A stretch of DNA of 57,377 nucleotides, taken from contig CAIUKV010000141.1 in assembly GCA_903899845.1 (NCBI GenBank), forward strand, positions 1 through 57,377, written 5' to 3'. Shown piece after piece: positions 18,334 through 27,093 of the stretch. The position numbers and the translations under genes are program-made. Under the pieces are notes generated by a model. It worked only from the letters and a program-made list of their open reading frames with translations, made no database searches and was not told the origin of the DNA. The stretch is from an uncultured Actinomycetes bacterium. GTDB lineage: Bacteria > Actinomycetota > Acidimicrobiia > IMCC26256 > PALSA-555. Each line of letters starts with the position of its first letter. The first letter of the stretch is position 1.

Positions 18334-19371
18334 GTGCCGGTCGTCGACCTCGACCCCGGCCTGGTCGCGGCCGGGCCCGCCGCGGTGGGTGCCGCGCTCG
18401 CCGACCGGATCGGCGAGCCGCTGCTCGTGCGCTTCCCCGCCGACGGGCTCGCCGGGGCCGACGAGCGGCTCCTGCGGCCGTGGCTGCGGACCGCGCCGGT
18501 CGCCACCCTCGGCGTGGGCGAGGCCCCCCGGGCCTACCGCGACGCCCTCGACTGCTGGGTGGGCGACGCCGCGACCGCCGGACGCCTCGGCGACGGCTTC
18601 GACCGGGCCCCCCTCGCCGCGCTGACCGCGGCGCTCCTCGTGCGCTCCGCCCCCACCGGGGTGTGGCCGGGTCTCGTGGCCGAGAGCACCGCCTACTCGA
18701 TGCTCCAGGGGGGTCCCGAGTTCGCGGCCTGGCGGGCCTCCCGCACCGCCACCCCCGCCGATGCCCCCACCCTGGACGCCGACGACGCCCCCCGGGTCCG
18801 GGTGCGCGTGGAGCACGGGCACACGGTGGTCACGCTCACCCGCCCGGCCCGCCACAACGCCGTCGACGTCCGTCTGCGCGACGAGCTCGACGCCGCCCTC
18901 GGGACCTTGGCGGAGGCCCGGGGCCCGGTCATCCTGCGGGGCGAGGGGCCGTCGTGGTGCTCGGGGGGCGACCTCGACGAGTTCGCCACCTTCCCCGACC
19001 CGGCCCGTGCACACCTGGTGCGGCTCACCCGGTCGCTGGCCGGCCGCGTCCACGCGCTCGAGCGCCGCCTCGTCGTCGCGGTCCACGGCGCGTGCCTGGG
19101 CGCCGGGATCGAGCTGGCCGCGTTCGCGGCCCGCGTCGTCGCCGCCGACGACGTCCGCATCGGGCTGCCCGAGCTCGGCCTCGGGCTCGTCCCCGGCGCG
19201 GGGGGCACGGTGTCGATCCCCCGCCGGGCCGGGCGGTCCACGCTGCTGCGCCTGCTGTGGGCCGGGGATCCGATCGACGCGCACCGGGCCCGACGCTGGG
19301 GGCTCGTCGACGAGGTGGTGCCCCCCGCCCGTCTGGTCGAGCGGAGCCACGAGCTCGCGGCCGAGCTGTGA
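18334..19371 (+). CDS. Enoyl-CoA hydratase with long N-terminal extension
   Basis: 345 aa. The crotonase domain is about residues 155-340: HNAVDVRLRDEL, WCSGGDLDEF (oxyanion hole), LGAGIELAAF and LPELGLGLVPGAGGT. Both catalytic Glu residues (near 259 and 280) are present, so hydratase activity is expected. The first ~150 residues (PGLVAAGPAAVGAALADR...) are not part of the usual ~260-aa family and have no domain I recognise. GTG 18334 lies 22 nt after the desulforedoxin paralogue on the same strand, so the three genes are probably cotranscribed. Substrate unknown. Confidence 0.85.
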   Translation: MPVVDLDPGLVAAGPAAVGAALADRIGEPLLVRFPADGLAGADERLLRPWLRTAPVATLGVGEAPRAYRDALDCWVGDAATAGRLGDGFDRAPLAALTAALLVRSAPTGVWPGLVAESTAYSMLQGGPEFAAWRASRTATPADAPTLDADDAPRVRVRVEHGHTVVTLTRPARHNAVDVRLRDELDAALGTLAEARGPVILRGEGPSWCSGGDLDEFATFPDPARAHLVRLTRSLAGRVHALERRLVVAVHGACLGAGIELAAFAARVVAADDVRIGLPELGLGLVPGAGGTVSIPRRAGRSTLLRLLWAGDPIDAHRARRWGLVDEVVPPARLVERSHELAAEL

Positions 19372-19416
19372 ACCCGCGTCGCCGTGCACCGTGCGCAGCG
19401 CGCGGGAGGCAGGAGC

Positions 19417-20193
19417 TCAGAGGCCGAGGAACGACCCGCCGTCGCACACGACGGTCTGGCCCGTGACGTAGCCGGCCGCGGGGCCGGCGAGGAACACCGC
19501 CACCCCTCCGATGTCGCGCTCGGCGTCGCCGATCCGACCGAGCGCGGTGCGTCGCTCGACCGCGGTCTTGAGCTCGGGCCGGGCGGTGAACGCCCCGGCG
19601 AGCGACGGCGTCTCGGCCACCGGGGCGATGCAGTTCACGGTGACGCCGTGCGGTCCCCACTCGCGGGCCAGGCTCTTGGCCAACGCCCGCTGCGCGGCCT
19701 TCACCGCGCCGTAGACGGGGATCGCCGCACTCCCCTCCACCCCGGCCGGGGAGGTGACCAGGAGGAGCCGGCCCGCGGTCCCGGCGGCGATGAGGTGGGG
19801 GGCGGTGAGCTGCGCGGCCAGGAACGACCCCCACACCGCCGTGCGCGAGTTCTCGTGCCACAGGTCGGGGTCGAGGTCCTCGATCCGGTGGGCCCGGCCG
19901 CCCGAGAACGCGTTGTGGACCATGATCTCGAGTCCGCCGTACCGGGCGACGGTGGCGTCGACGCAGGCGGCGAGCGCCTCCCGATCGGTGCAGTCGGTCT
20001 CGATGCACACCGCCTCGTGGCCGGCGGCGCGGATCGCTGCGGCCACCGGCTCGCCGGTCTCGGCCCGGCGAGCGGCGACGACGACGTTCACCCCGGCCGC
20101 GGCGAGCGCCCGGGCGATGCCCTCGCCCACGCCCTGCCCCGCGCCGGTGACGACCGCGGTCCGCCCGGCGAGGCTCCGCTCCGCGGGGCTCAT
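19417..20193 (-). CDS. SDR-family oxidoreductase (catalytically complete)
   Basis: 258 aa classical SDR. TGAGQGVGEGIA (TGxxxGxG, NAD(P) site), HNAFSGG replacing NNAG, LLVTSPAG (Ser), PVYGAVKAAQRAL (YxxxK) and VVCDGGSF at the C-terminus. ATG 20193 overlaps the TGA of the upstream SDR in an ATGA, so the two SDRs are stoichiometrically coupled. It lies in a minus-strand unit after the P450 at 20875. It likely oxidises a hydroxyl or reduces a keto group on a CoA-linked or P450-made intermediate; the substrate is not identifiable. Confidence 0.9.
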   Translation of the reverse strand: MSPAERSLAGRTAVVTGAGQGVGEGIARALAAAGVNVVVAARRAETGEPVAAAIRAAGHEAVCIETDCTDREALAACVDATVARYGGLEIMVHNAFSGGRAHRIEDLDPDLWHENSRTAVWGSFLAAQLTAPHLIAAGTAGRLLLVTSPAGVEGSAAIPVYGAVKAAQRALAKSLAREWGPHGVTVNCIAPVAETPSLAGAFTARPELKTAVERRTALGRIGDAERDIGGVAVFLAGPAAGYVTGQTVVCDGGSFLGL

Positions 20194-20861
20194 CCCGCCA
20201 TCCAGACACCGCCGTCGGCGGGCACGGTCACCCCGGTCACGAAGTGCGCCGACTCCCCGAGGAGCCAGGCCACCACCGGCGCCAGGTCGAGCGCCGGATC
20301 GCCCGGACCCCCGAGGGCCGGGGGCGACAGCGCGAGCTCCGGGCTGCGCACCCCCGTCGGCTCGTGCTCCGGTGCCGGTACGACCACGTTGACGCGCACC
20401 CCGTCGGGACCCCACTGCCGGGCCGCCGACTTCGCCAGCACCCGGACCCCCTCGGCCGCGGCCGCGTACGGCGCGAGCCCCGCGGCCCCGGCCAGGCCCA
20501 CCATCGAGCCCACGACGACGATCGCGCCGCCGGTCGGCCGCAGCACCGCGTAGGCCGCACCGAGCACGGTCAGGGTCCGGCCGAGCGTGCGCTCCCACAC
20601 CGCGTCGAACCCCCCGTCGTCCACCTCGGTGATCGGCATCCGCACCCCGGCGTCGGGCTCGAGCGCGACGTGCACCACCCCGCCGACCCGCCCGTGGTCG
20701 CGCAGTACGACGGCGAGAGCGGCGTCGACCGCGCCGCGGTCGTCGAGCGCGGCCACGGGGAGATCGACGACGGTCGCCCCGGCCGCGGCGAGCCCGGCGG
20801 CGAGGCCGGCGCGCAGGCCCGGGACGGCGGCCCCGGTGACGACGACCGGACCGGAGACCAC
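20190..20861 (-). CDS. Degenerate SDR-fold protein, probable non-catalytic partner
   Basis: 223 aa, SDR fold recognisable from IVVVGSMVGLAGAAGLAPY and the C-terminal FVTGVTVPADGGVW. The cofactor motif is altered (VTGAAVPGLRAG), NNAG is missing (VHVALEP), and the catalytic YxxxK reads YAAAA, so the essential Lys is lost. It is coupled by ATGA to an intact SDR at 19417. Heteromeric SDRs with one inactive subunit are known (BbsCD), which is the most economical reading here. GTG 20861 is the first start after the P450 stop (13 nt) and has a weak SD; alternatives inside the P450 are less likely. Confidence 0.75.
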   Translation of the reverse strand: MVSGPVVVTGAAVPGLRAGLAAGLAAAGATVVDLPVAALDDRGAVDAALAVVLRDHGRVGGVVHVALEPDAGVRMPITEVDDGGFDAVWERTLGRTLTVLGAAYAVLRPTGGAIVVVGSMVGLAGAAGLAPYAAAAEGVRVLAKSAARQWGPDGVRVNVVVPAPEHEPTGVRSPELALSPPALGGPGDPALDLAPVVAWLLGESAHFVTGVTVPADGGVWMAG

Positions 20862-20874
20862 GCGCGGGCGCCGG

Positions 20875-22056
20875 TCAGACCCGGACCGGCAGGGACTTGA
20901 TGCCGTTGATGAAGTTCGACCGCAGGTGGACGGGTGCACCGGCCGGCGCAAGGGTCGGGAGCCGGGCGAGGAGCTCCTCGAACAGGATGCGGGCCTCGAG
21001 TCGGGCCAGGCTGGCCCCGAGGCAGAAGTGGGGGCCACCGGCCCCGAAGGCCACGTGTTCGTTGGGGGTCCGTCCGACGTCGAAGGTGTCGGCCGCCGGG
21101 AACTGGGCGTCGTCGCGGTTCGCCGACGTGTACCACATGACGACCTTCTCGCCCGCCGCGATGGGCTGCCCGGCGATCTCGAGGTCGACCTGCGCGGTGC
21201 GCCGGAAGTGCATCACGGGCGTGACCCAGCGCAGCATCTCCTCGACCGCAGTGGGGATCAGGCCCGGATCGGCCACCAAGCGCGCGCGCTGGTCGGGGTG
21301 CTCGAACAGCGCGAGCGTGCCCCCGGTGATCAGGTTCCGGGTCGTCTCGCTCCCGGCGTTCATCAACAGCATGAAGAAGACGTCGACCTCGAACTGCGTG
21401 AGCGCCTCACCCTCGACATCGGCCCGCAGGAGCACGCTGAGCAGGTCGGTGCCGTCACCGGTCGTGCGGGAAGCCGCGAGCTGGTCGGCATAGGCGAACA
21501 TCTCGGCGAGCGCGGCCTGCGAGTCCTGCTCGAACGTCGCGGTGTCGTCGGTGTCGTTCGACATCATCCGCTCGGTCCACTCGAACACCTGATGACGCTC
21601 GTCGTGGGGGACTCCGACGAGCTCGGCGATGACCTGCAGCGGGAGCTCCACCGCGAGGTCGTGCACGAGGTCGAACTCCCCCATGGCGGCGGCCCGGTCG
21701 AGCAGACCCACGACCATCGCCCGGACGTGTGGCTCGAGCGCGGCGATCTGGCGGGGCGTGAACCCCCGGTTGACCAGCTTGCGCAGCTTGGTGTGCCGGG
21801 GCGGGTCCTGGTTGATGAGGAGCTCCCCGGTCACCACGGGGTCCTTCGGATCCTGGATGAACACCGCCGGTGCCGACGCGAAGCGCTGCGGGTGGCGCGA
21901 CACCTCGACCACATCGGCGTACCGGAACACCCCCCAGAAGCCGGGGCCGTCGGGCTCGGGGAAGAACGCCACCGGCGACTCCTCCCGCAGGGTACGGAAG
22001 AGGTCGTGGGGCGGACCCGCGGTGAACCGCGACCGGTCGAACAGGTCCAGGACCAT
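20875..22056 (-). CDS. Cytochrome P450 (CYP125/124/142-like group)
   Basis: 393 aa soluble P450. I-helix LLMNAGSETTRN (AGxET), EEMLRW (ExxR), FRRTAQVDLEIAG, and heme loop FGAGGPHFCLGASLAR with the axial Cys. The C-terminal SNFINGIKSLPV is typical of the mycobacterial sterol/methyl-branched-lipid omega-hydroxylase group. ATG 22056 has TAGCCT 6 nt upstream (leaderless). It heads a unit with the SDR pair. A ferredoxin gene suited to P450s is at 31237. Sterol specificity is inferred. Confidence 0.92.
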   Translation of the reverse strand: MVLDLFDRSRFTAGPPHDLFRTLREESPVAFFPEPDGPGFWGVFRYADVVEVSRHPQRFASAPAVFIQDPKDPVVTGELLINQDPPRHTKLRKLVNRGFTPRQIAALEPHVRAMVVGLLDRAAAMGEFDLVHDLAVELPLQVIAELVGVPHDERHQVFEWTERMMSNDTDDTATFEQDSQAALAEMFAYADQLAASRTTGDGTDLLSVLLRADVEGEALTQFEVDVFFMLLMNAGSETTRNLITGGTLALFEHPDQRARLVADPGLIPTAVEEMLRWVTPVMHFRRTAQVDLEIAGQPIAAGEKVVMWYTSANRDDAQFPAADTFDVGRTPNEHVAFGAGGPHFCLGASLARLEARILFEELLARLPTLAPAGAPVHLRSNFINGIKSLPVRV

Positions 22057-22062
22057 CGCCGG

Positions 22063-22068
22063 AGGCTA
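22063..22068 (-). promoter_or_regulatory. Leaderless -10 box (TAGCCT)
   Basis: TAGCCT, 6 nt before ATG 22056. It overlaps the TAG stop of the upstream CaiB-like gene, so the P450 has its own promoter. Confidence 0.45.
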
Positions 22069-23160
22069 ACCCAGGCTCCCCGGAGCCGGATCGACGCGCA
22101 GCGCCCGGTTCACGACCCCGGCCATGGCGACGTCGACCACCCCGGACCGGCCGGCCCGCACGAGGCGCGCCGCGACCACGGCCCCGGCGAGACCGGCCAT
22201 CGGGTCGGCGACCGCGTCGCCCGCGAACTCGGGGGCCTCGGGCCCCCCGGCGGCGACGGCGACCCCGCCCGCCACCGCGGCGTCGTCGCCGAACGCGACC
22301 CAGTCGGCGTGGAGGCCGCGGCGCCCGTACCCCGTGATCGACACCCACACCCCGCCGCGTGCCGCGAAGGCCTCGGGATCGAGGCCGAGGCCGGTGAGGG
22401 CCCGGGGCCGGGCTGCGCTGACCACGACCCGGGCCCGGGCGAGGAGGTCGGCGAGCTCGGCCCGACCGGTCGCGGTGGCGAGGTCGACGTGGCGCTCCTC
22501 CTTGTGCGCGTTGAGGGAACGCCAGAACGCGGGCGGCCCACCCCGGGCCCCGTCAGGACGGGCCACGTCCTCCACCTTCACCACCCGGGCGTCGAGCGTG
22601 GCGCCGATCAGCCGGGCGCACAGCGGCCCCGCCCACAGCGCCGACAGGTCCACCACCAGCGGGCGCTCGGACCCGGCCCCCCGGTGGTCGGCCTCGCCGG
22701 TGACCTCGACCGCCGGTCCGAGGAAGTCCTCGGGGGCCACGGCCACCGCCGCCGGGATCCCCAGCAGCTGGGCCCGGTCCACTGCGTCGGCGACCGATCG
22801 CTCGGTCGCGGCCGCGTCGACCCCGTCCCACAGCGGACCCGACCAGTCCCGGCCCATCCACGCCGGTACCGCGTCGCGGTCGTCGGGCCGGGCCAGGTTC
22901 ATCGCGAACCAGCCGTCGTCGGCCGCGACCAGACGACACGATCCCCCGGCCGAGACCCGCCCGGACGGGGCGATCCCGAGGAGGTGCCGCCGCTCGGCGA
23001 GGATCCCCGGGCCGTCGACGCCGAGCTCGGTCCCGAGCCGTTCCGCCACGGCGTCGAGCCGGGCCTCGACCGCGGCCACCCCGAGGCCGCTCAGGGACCG
23101 TCCCCCTGCGTCGGCATCCGGAGGCGCGCGATCGGGGTGGCGTCGCAGGAACGCGAGCAC
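22066..23160 (-). CDS. CaiB/BaiF-like protein with permuted domain order
   Basis: 364 aa. The usual N-terminal class III CoA-transferase block (VVDLSALWAGPLCARLIGA, VVKVEDVARPDGAR) appears only near residue 178, and the protein ends just after VVDVAMAGVV. The first ~170 residues (CRLVAADDGWFAMNLARPDD, LLGIPAAVAVAPEDF) resemble the C-terminal half of CaiB proteins. The order looks circularly permuted. Where FRC-type enzymes have the catalytic Asp (VDVAMQDAV), this one has Gly. CoA-transfer activity is therefore doubtful. GTG 23160 is the longest start. It is divergent from a FadD19-like ligase, which suggests a shared pathway. Confidence 0.75.
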   Translation of the reverse strand: MLAFLRRHPDRAPPDADAGGRSLSGLGVAAVEARLDAVAERLGTELGVDGPGILAERRHLLGIAPSGRVSAGGSCRLVAADDGWFAMNLARPDDRDAVPAWMGRDWSGPLWDGVDAAATERSVADAVDRAQLLGIPAAVAVAPEDFLGPAVEVTGEADHRGAGSERPLVVDLSALWAGPLCARLIGATLDARVVKVEDVARPDGARGGPPAFWRSLNAHKEERHVDLATATGRAELADLLARARVVVSAARPRALTGLGLDPEAFAARGGVWVSITGYGRRGLHADWVAFGDDAAVAGGVAVAAGGPEAPEFAGDAVADPMAGLAGAVVAARLVRAGRSGVVDVAMAGVVNRALRVDPAPGSLG

Positions 23161-23283
23161 GCCGCGCCGCGGTCACGGACGCACGGTCCGACGTGGTCCA
23201 CCCCGGTCGATCGGGCCGTCACCGCCACCTCCACCCGCACTCCGGTCGCCTGCGCTCCGTGACTCCGGCGGCACCGGAGCGTC

Positions 23284-23297
23284 CGGAGCATGTTCTA
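23284..23297. promoter_or_regulatory. KstR-like operator candidate
   Basis: CGGAGCATGTTCTA matches 11 of 14 positions of the KstR-type palindrome TAGAACATGTTCTA. It overlaps the -10 of the FadD19-like ligase. Confidence 0.35.
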
Positions 23298-23301
23298 GGC
23301 T
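23296..23301 (+). promoter_or_regulatory. Leaderless -10 box (TAGGCT)
   Basis: TAGGCT, 8 nt before the TTG at 23310, with no SD. Confidence 0.45.
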
Positions 23302-23309
23302 CCACGGTC

Positions 23310-24941
23310 TTGGAATTCAATCTTGCCGACCTGTTCGAGATCGTCGCCGACACCTGTCCCGACCGTACGGCGCTGGTCGCGGGCGACGTCCGCCTGACCT
23401 ACCGCGAGCTCGACGAGCGGGCCACCCGGGTGGCCCAGCACCTACGGGCCGCCGGCGTCGCGCCGGGCGACTGGGTCGCCATCCTCGCCTGGAACCGGGC
23501 CGAGTGGATCGAGGCCCAGCACGGGATCTACAAGGCCCGCAACGCAGTGGTCAACATCAACTACCGGTACGTGGCCGAGGAGCTGCGCTACCTGCTCGAC
23601 AACAGCGACGCGGTGGCGATCTTCTTCGAGCGGGCCTTCGCCCCCATGCTCGCCGAGGTGGTCGGCTCCACCCCGAAGCTCCGACACTTCGTGGTGATCG
23701 AGGACGGCACCGACGACCCCGCCGCCGACGCCGCGGTGACGGCGCTCGGCGCGGTGGAGTACGAGGCGGCGCTGGCGGCGGCGTCCCCCAGCCGTGTCGG
23801 GCTCGGGCCCCGCTCCGCCGACGACCTCTACGTCCTCTACACGGGTGGGACCACCGGCATGCCCAAGGGCGTGATGTGGCGGGCCGAGGACATCTTCTTC
23901 GCCGCCCTCGGCGGCGGCGGGTTCGGCCAGACCCCGATCACCACTCCGGGCGAGCTGGCCGGGCGGGTGCCACCCGACGGCTCCGAGCTCCGCTCGATGG
24001 TCAACGCCCCGATGATGCACGGCGGCGGGCAGTGGGTCTCCTGGATCACGTTCTACAGCGGTGGCACCGTGATCCTGAACGTGGACCACCATTTCGATCC
24101 CGAGAAGGTGTGGCGCATCGCAGCCCGGGAGCGCGCACTCACCGTGATGGTGGTCGGCGACGCGATGGCCCGACCGCTGACCGAGGCGATCGACCGGCTT
24201 CCCGCCGACGTCGACATCTCCGGGGTGGTCTCGGTGGGCTCGGGGGGCTCGATCCTCTCGCCCGCGATCAAGAACGAGCTGCGGGCCAAGCTCCCCAACG
24301 TCTTCGTGCTCGACAGCTTCGGCGCGTCGGAGACCGGGGCGGCCGGCTCGGTGATGGACATGGACGGTCCGGCCCAGGGCCCGCGCTTCACCGTGAACGA
24401 GCAGATGACCGTGCTCGGGGAGGACTGGCGCCCGGTCGAGCCGGGGTCGGGCCACCAGGGGATGCTGGCCCGGCGCGGCCACATCCCCCTCGGCTACTGG
24501 AAGGACGAGGAGAAGACCGCGGCGACGTTCGTGACCGATCCCGACGGCGTGCGCTGGGTGATCCCCGGCGACCACGCCGTGATCGAGGCCGACGGCACCA
24601 TCACGATGCTGGGGCGAGGGTCGGTGTGCATCAACTCGGGGGGCGAGAAGATCTTCCCCGAGGAGGTCGAGATGGCGCTCAAGGCCCATCCCGCGGTGTT
24701 CGACGCCGTGGTCGTCGGGGTTCCCGACGACCGCTTCGTGGAGCGGGTGGCCGCGATCGTGCAGGTCCGCGCCGGGCACCCGGTGCCGGAGCTCGCCGAG
24801 CTCCAGGAGTCGTGCCGGGCCCACATCGCGGGCTACAAGGTGCCCCGCGAGCTCCACGTCACCGACGTGGTCCCCCGCACGCCCGTCGGCAAGCCCGATT
24901 ACCGCTGGGCCAAGCGACTCGCCCTCGGCGAGACCGACTGA
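23310..24941 (+). CDS. FadD19-like acyl-CoA synthetase (TTG start)
   Basis: 543 aa ANL ligase. YTGGTTGMPKGVMW, SFGASETGAAG, LGRGSVCINSGGEKIFPEE and catalytic Lys in TPVGKPDYRWAK. It is a close paralogue of the ligase at 6153 (NLADLFE, NINYRYV-EEL, VGDAMARPL). TTG 23310 (LEFNLADLFE) is preferred over the ORF-track start 39 codons upstream because it aligns with the paralogue's MEYNLADLFE and has a TAGGCT -10 8 nt before it. Likely activates a steroid side-chain or branched acid. A KstR-like half-palindrome covers its promoter. Confidence 0.9.
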   Translation: MEFNLADLFEIVADTCPDRTALVAGDVRLTYRELDERATRVAQHLRAAGVAPGDWVAILAWNRAEWIEAQHGIYKARNAVVNINYRYVAEELRYLLDNSDAVAIFFERAFAPMLAEVVGSTPKLRHFVVIEDGTDDPAADAAVTALGAVEYEAALAAASPSRVGLGPRSADDLYVLYTGGTTGMPKGVMWRAEDIFFAALGGGGFGQTPITTPGELAGRVPPDGSELRSMVNAPMMHGGGQWVSWITFYSGGTVILNVDHHFDPEKVWRIAARERALTVMVVGDAMARPLTEAIDRLPADVDISGVVSVGSGGSILSPAIKNELRAKLPNVFVLDSFGASETGAAGSVMDMDGPAQGPRFTVNEQMTVLGEDWRPVEPGSGHQGMLARRGHIPLGYWKDEEKTAATFVTDPDGVRWVIPGDHAVIEADGTITMLGRGSVCINSGGEKIFPEEVEMALKAHPAVFDAVVVGVPDDRFVERVAAIVQVRAGHPVPELAELQESCRAHIAGYKVPRELHVTDVVPRTPVGKPDYRWAKRLALGETD

Positions 24942-24945
24942 TCCG

Positions 24946-25428
24946 CTAGAGGGCGGCGTCGATCGCGGCGAGCAGCGCCGGGTCCTCGGGCTCGACCTGC
25001 GGACCGAAGCGTCCGACGACGGTGCCGTCGCGACCGACCAGGAACTTCTCGAAGTTCCAGCGGATGTCGCCGGTGTGCCCCTCGGCGTCGGCGGCCTGGG
25101 TGAGCACTGCGTAGAGCGGGTGCCGGCCGTCGCCGTTGACCTCGATCTTCTCGGTCAGCGGGAAGGTGACCCCGTAGGTCGTCGTGCAGAACTCGACGAT
25201 CTCGTCGGGCGTTCCCGGCTCCTGGCCCAGGAACTGGTTGCACGGCACCCCCACCACCGTGAAGCCCCGGTCGGCGTAGCGCTCGTGGACCGCCTCGAGC
25301 CCGGCGTACTGCGGGGTGAGGCCGCACTTCGACGCCACGTTGACGACCAGGCTGACCCGGCCCGCCTGCGGGGCCAGCGCACCCCGGGTGCCGTCGATGG
25401 CGGCGATGTCGACCTCGTAGACGCTCAT
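24946..25428 (-). CDS. Glutathione/thioredoxin peroxidase (Cys type)
   Basis: 160 aa, GPx family. NVASKCGLTPQY carries a Cys where animal GPx has selenocysteine, PCNQFLGQEPG the Gln and IRWNFEKFLV the Trp of the catalytic tetrad. Short Cys-GPx of bacteria usually take electrons from thioredoxin (or mycothiol systems in actinobacteria) and reduce H2O2 or lipid peroxides in the cytosol. ATG 25428 has an SD (CCGGAGG). It is convergent with the upstream ligase and divergent from the next. Note it uses Cys although the organism appears to make Sec. Confidence 0.93.
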   Translation of the reverse strand: MSVYEVDIAAIDGTRGALAPQAGRVSLVVNVASKCGLTPQYAGLEAVHERYADRGFTVVGVPCNQFLGQEPGTPDEIVEFCTTTYGVTFPLTEKIEVNGDGRHPLYAVLTQAADAEGHTGDIRWNFEKFLVGRDGTVVGRFGPQVEPEDPALLAAIDAAL

Positions 25429-25467
25429 GGGCTGCCTCCGGTCCGGGCCCGCGTGGCGGGCGCTCCG

Positions 25468-25481
25468 AGGCTCATGTTCTA
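25468..25481. promoter_or_regulatory. KstR-like operator candidate
   Basis: AGGCTCATGTTCTA, 10 of 14 matches to TAGAACATGTTCTA. The right half is identical to the site at 23284. It lies between the divergent peroxidase and acyl-CoA ligase genes. Confidence 0.3.
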
Positions 25482-25533
25482 CTACGACCGTCGCGATCCG
25501 GCGCCCGCCCGGGTCCCGACGGGAGGACGATCC

Positions 25534-27087
25534 GTGACCCAGCTCGGCTTCTGGTCCATCGCGCAGGAGGACCCCGACCGCCTCGCCCTCGTCGACCCCG
25601 ACGAGCGACCGGTCACCGCCGGGGAGCTGCTGGCGTCCTGCAACCAGGTGGTCCACGGCCTGCGCGCGCTCGGCCTGCGGCCCGGTGACGCCGTGGCGAT
25701 GCTCCTGCCCAACGGCACCGAGGTGTTCGAGTGCTACCTGGCGGTGCTCCAAGCCGGGTTCTATCTCGTCCCGATCAACTGGCACCTCGTCGGGCCCGAG
25801 GTCGCGTACATCGTCGCCGACTGCGAGGCCAAGGCCTTCGTCGCCCACGCCCGCTTCGCCGACACGGCCAAGGCCGCCGCCGACGCGATCGGGTTCCCGG
25901 AGTCGGGACGCTTCGCCGTGGGGGGCGCCATCGAGTCGTTCCGGCCCTACGAGGACCTCAAGGCGGGTCAGCCCGTCACGGCCCCCACCGACCGCACCAC
26001 CGGTCTCGTCATGAACTACACGTCGGGCACCACCGGGCGCCCCAAGGGCGTGCGCCGCCCCCGACCCGAGGTCGTGCCCGAGGATCAGGCGGTGGGCTTC
26101 GCCGGGATGCTGTTCATGTTCCGTCTGGCCCCGTTCGACGACAACGTCCACATCTGCGGGTCGCCGCTGTACCACACCGCCGTGCTCGTGTTCGCGGGCG
26201 GGGCGATCCACCTGGGGCACACCGTCGTGATCATGGACAAGTGGACGCCCGAGGGGATGCTCGCGCTGATCGACCGGTACCGGGTGACCAGCACGCACAT
26301 GGTCCCGACCCAGTTCGTGCGGCTGCTGGGCCTCCCGGAGGACGTCCGGGCCCGGTACGACGTGTCGTCCCTGCGTCACATGGTGCACGCCGCCGCGCCG
26401 TGCCCGCCCGACATCAAGCGGGCGATGCTCGAATGGTGGGGGCCGGTGATCGACGAGTACTACGCCGCCTCCGAGGGTGGGGGGACCATCGTGTTCGCCG
26501 ACGAGTGGCTCGCGCACCCGGGCACCGTGGGGCGGGCCTGGGCGAGCTCGGAGGTCGTCATCCTCGACGACGACGGCAACGAGCTGCCGGCCGGGGAGAT
26601 CGGCACCGTCTACTTGCACATGCGCTCCGGCGACTTCGAGTACTTCAAGGACAAGGCCAAGACCGACGACAGCCGCCGCGGCAAGTTCTTCACCGTCGGC
26701 GACGTCGGCTACCTCGACGACGACGGCTGGCTGTTCCTGTCCGACCGCAAGAACGACATGATCATCTCGGGCGGCGCCAACATCTACCCCGCGGAGATCG
26801 AGAGCGTGCTGATCATGCACCCCCAGGTCGCCGACGTCGCCGTGTTCGGCGTCCCCCATCCCGACTGGGGCGAGGAGGTCAAGGCGGTGGTCGAGCCGAT
26901 CGACGGCGTGACCGGCGGTCCCGCGCTGGCCGCCGACATCCTCGCCTGGGCCGCCGACAAGCTGGCGAAGTACAAGACGCCCCGCTCGATCGACTTCGCG
27001 GCCGAGCTCCCGCGTGACCCCAACGGCAAGCTCTACAAGCGCAGGCTGCGCGACCCGTACTGGGAGGACCACGAGCGCGCGATCTGA
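25534..27087 (+). CDS. Acyl-CoA synthetase (FadD family)
   Basis: 517 aa ANL ligase: MNYTSGTTGRPKGVRRP (P-loop), YYAASEGGGTIVF, VGDVGYLDDDGWLFLSDRKNDMIISGG (hinge) and catalytic Lys in DPNGKLYKRRLRDPYW. It is distinct from the FadD19-like pair. GTG 25534 has an SD (GGGAGGA) 6 nt upstream; the longer ORF reads antisense through the peroxidase gene. Convergent with the omega-amidase gene, 6 bp between stops. Substrate unknown. Confidence 0.92.
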   Translation: MTQLGFWSIAQEDPDRLALVDPDERPVTAGELLASCNQVVHGLRALGLRPGDAVAMLLPNGTEVFECYLAVLQAGFYLVPINWHLVGPEVAYIVADCEAKAFVAHARFADTAKAAADAIGFPESGRFAVGGAIESFRPYEDLKAGQPVTAPTDRTTGLVMNYTSGTTGRPKGVRRPRPEVVPEDQAVGFAGMLFMFRLAPFDDNVHICGSPLYHTAVLVFAGGAIHLGHTVVIMDKWTPEGMLALIDRYRVTSTHMVPTQFVRLLGLPEDVRARYDVSSLRHMVHAAAPCPPDIKRAMLEWWGPVIDEYYAASEGGGTIVFADEWLAHPGTVGRAWASSEVVILDDDGNELPAGEIGTVYLHMRSGDFEYFKDKAKTDDSRRGKFFTVGDVGYLDDDGWLFLSDRKNDMIISGGANIYPAEIESVLIMHPQVADVAVFGVPHPDWGEEVKAVVEPIDGVTGGPALAADILAWAADKLAKYKTPRSIDFAAELPRDPNGKLYKRRLRDPYWEDHERAI

Positions 27088-27093
27088 CCCCGG

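Noticed and set aside
24946-25428. Second selenoprotein (glutathione peroxidase)
   Set aside because: The active-site codon is TGC, encoding Cys in NVASKCGLT; no TGA.
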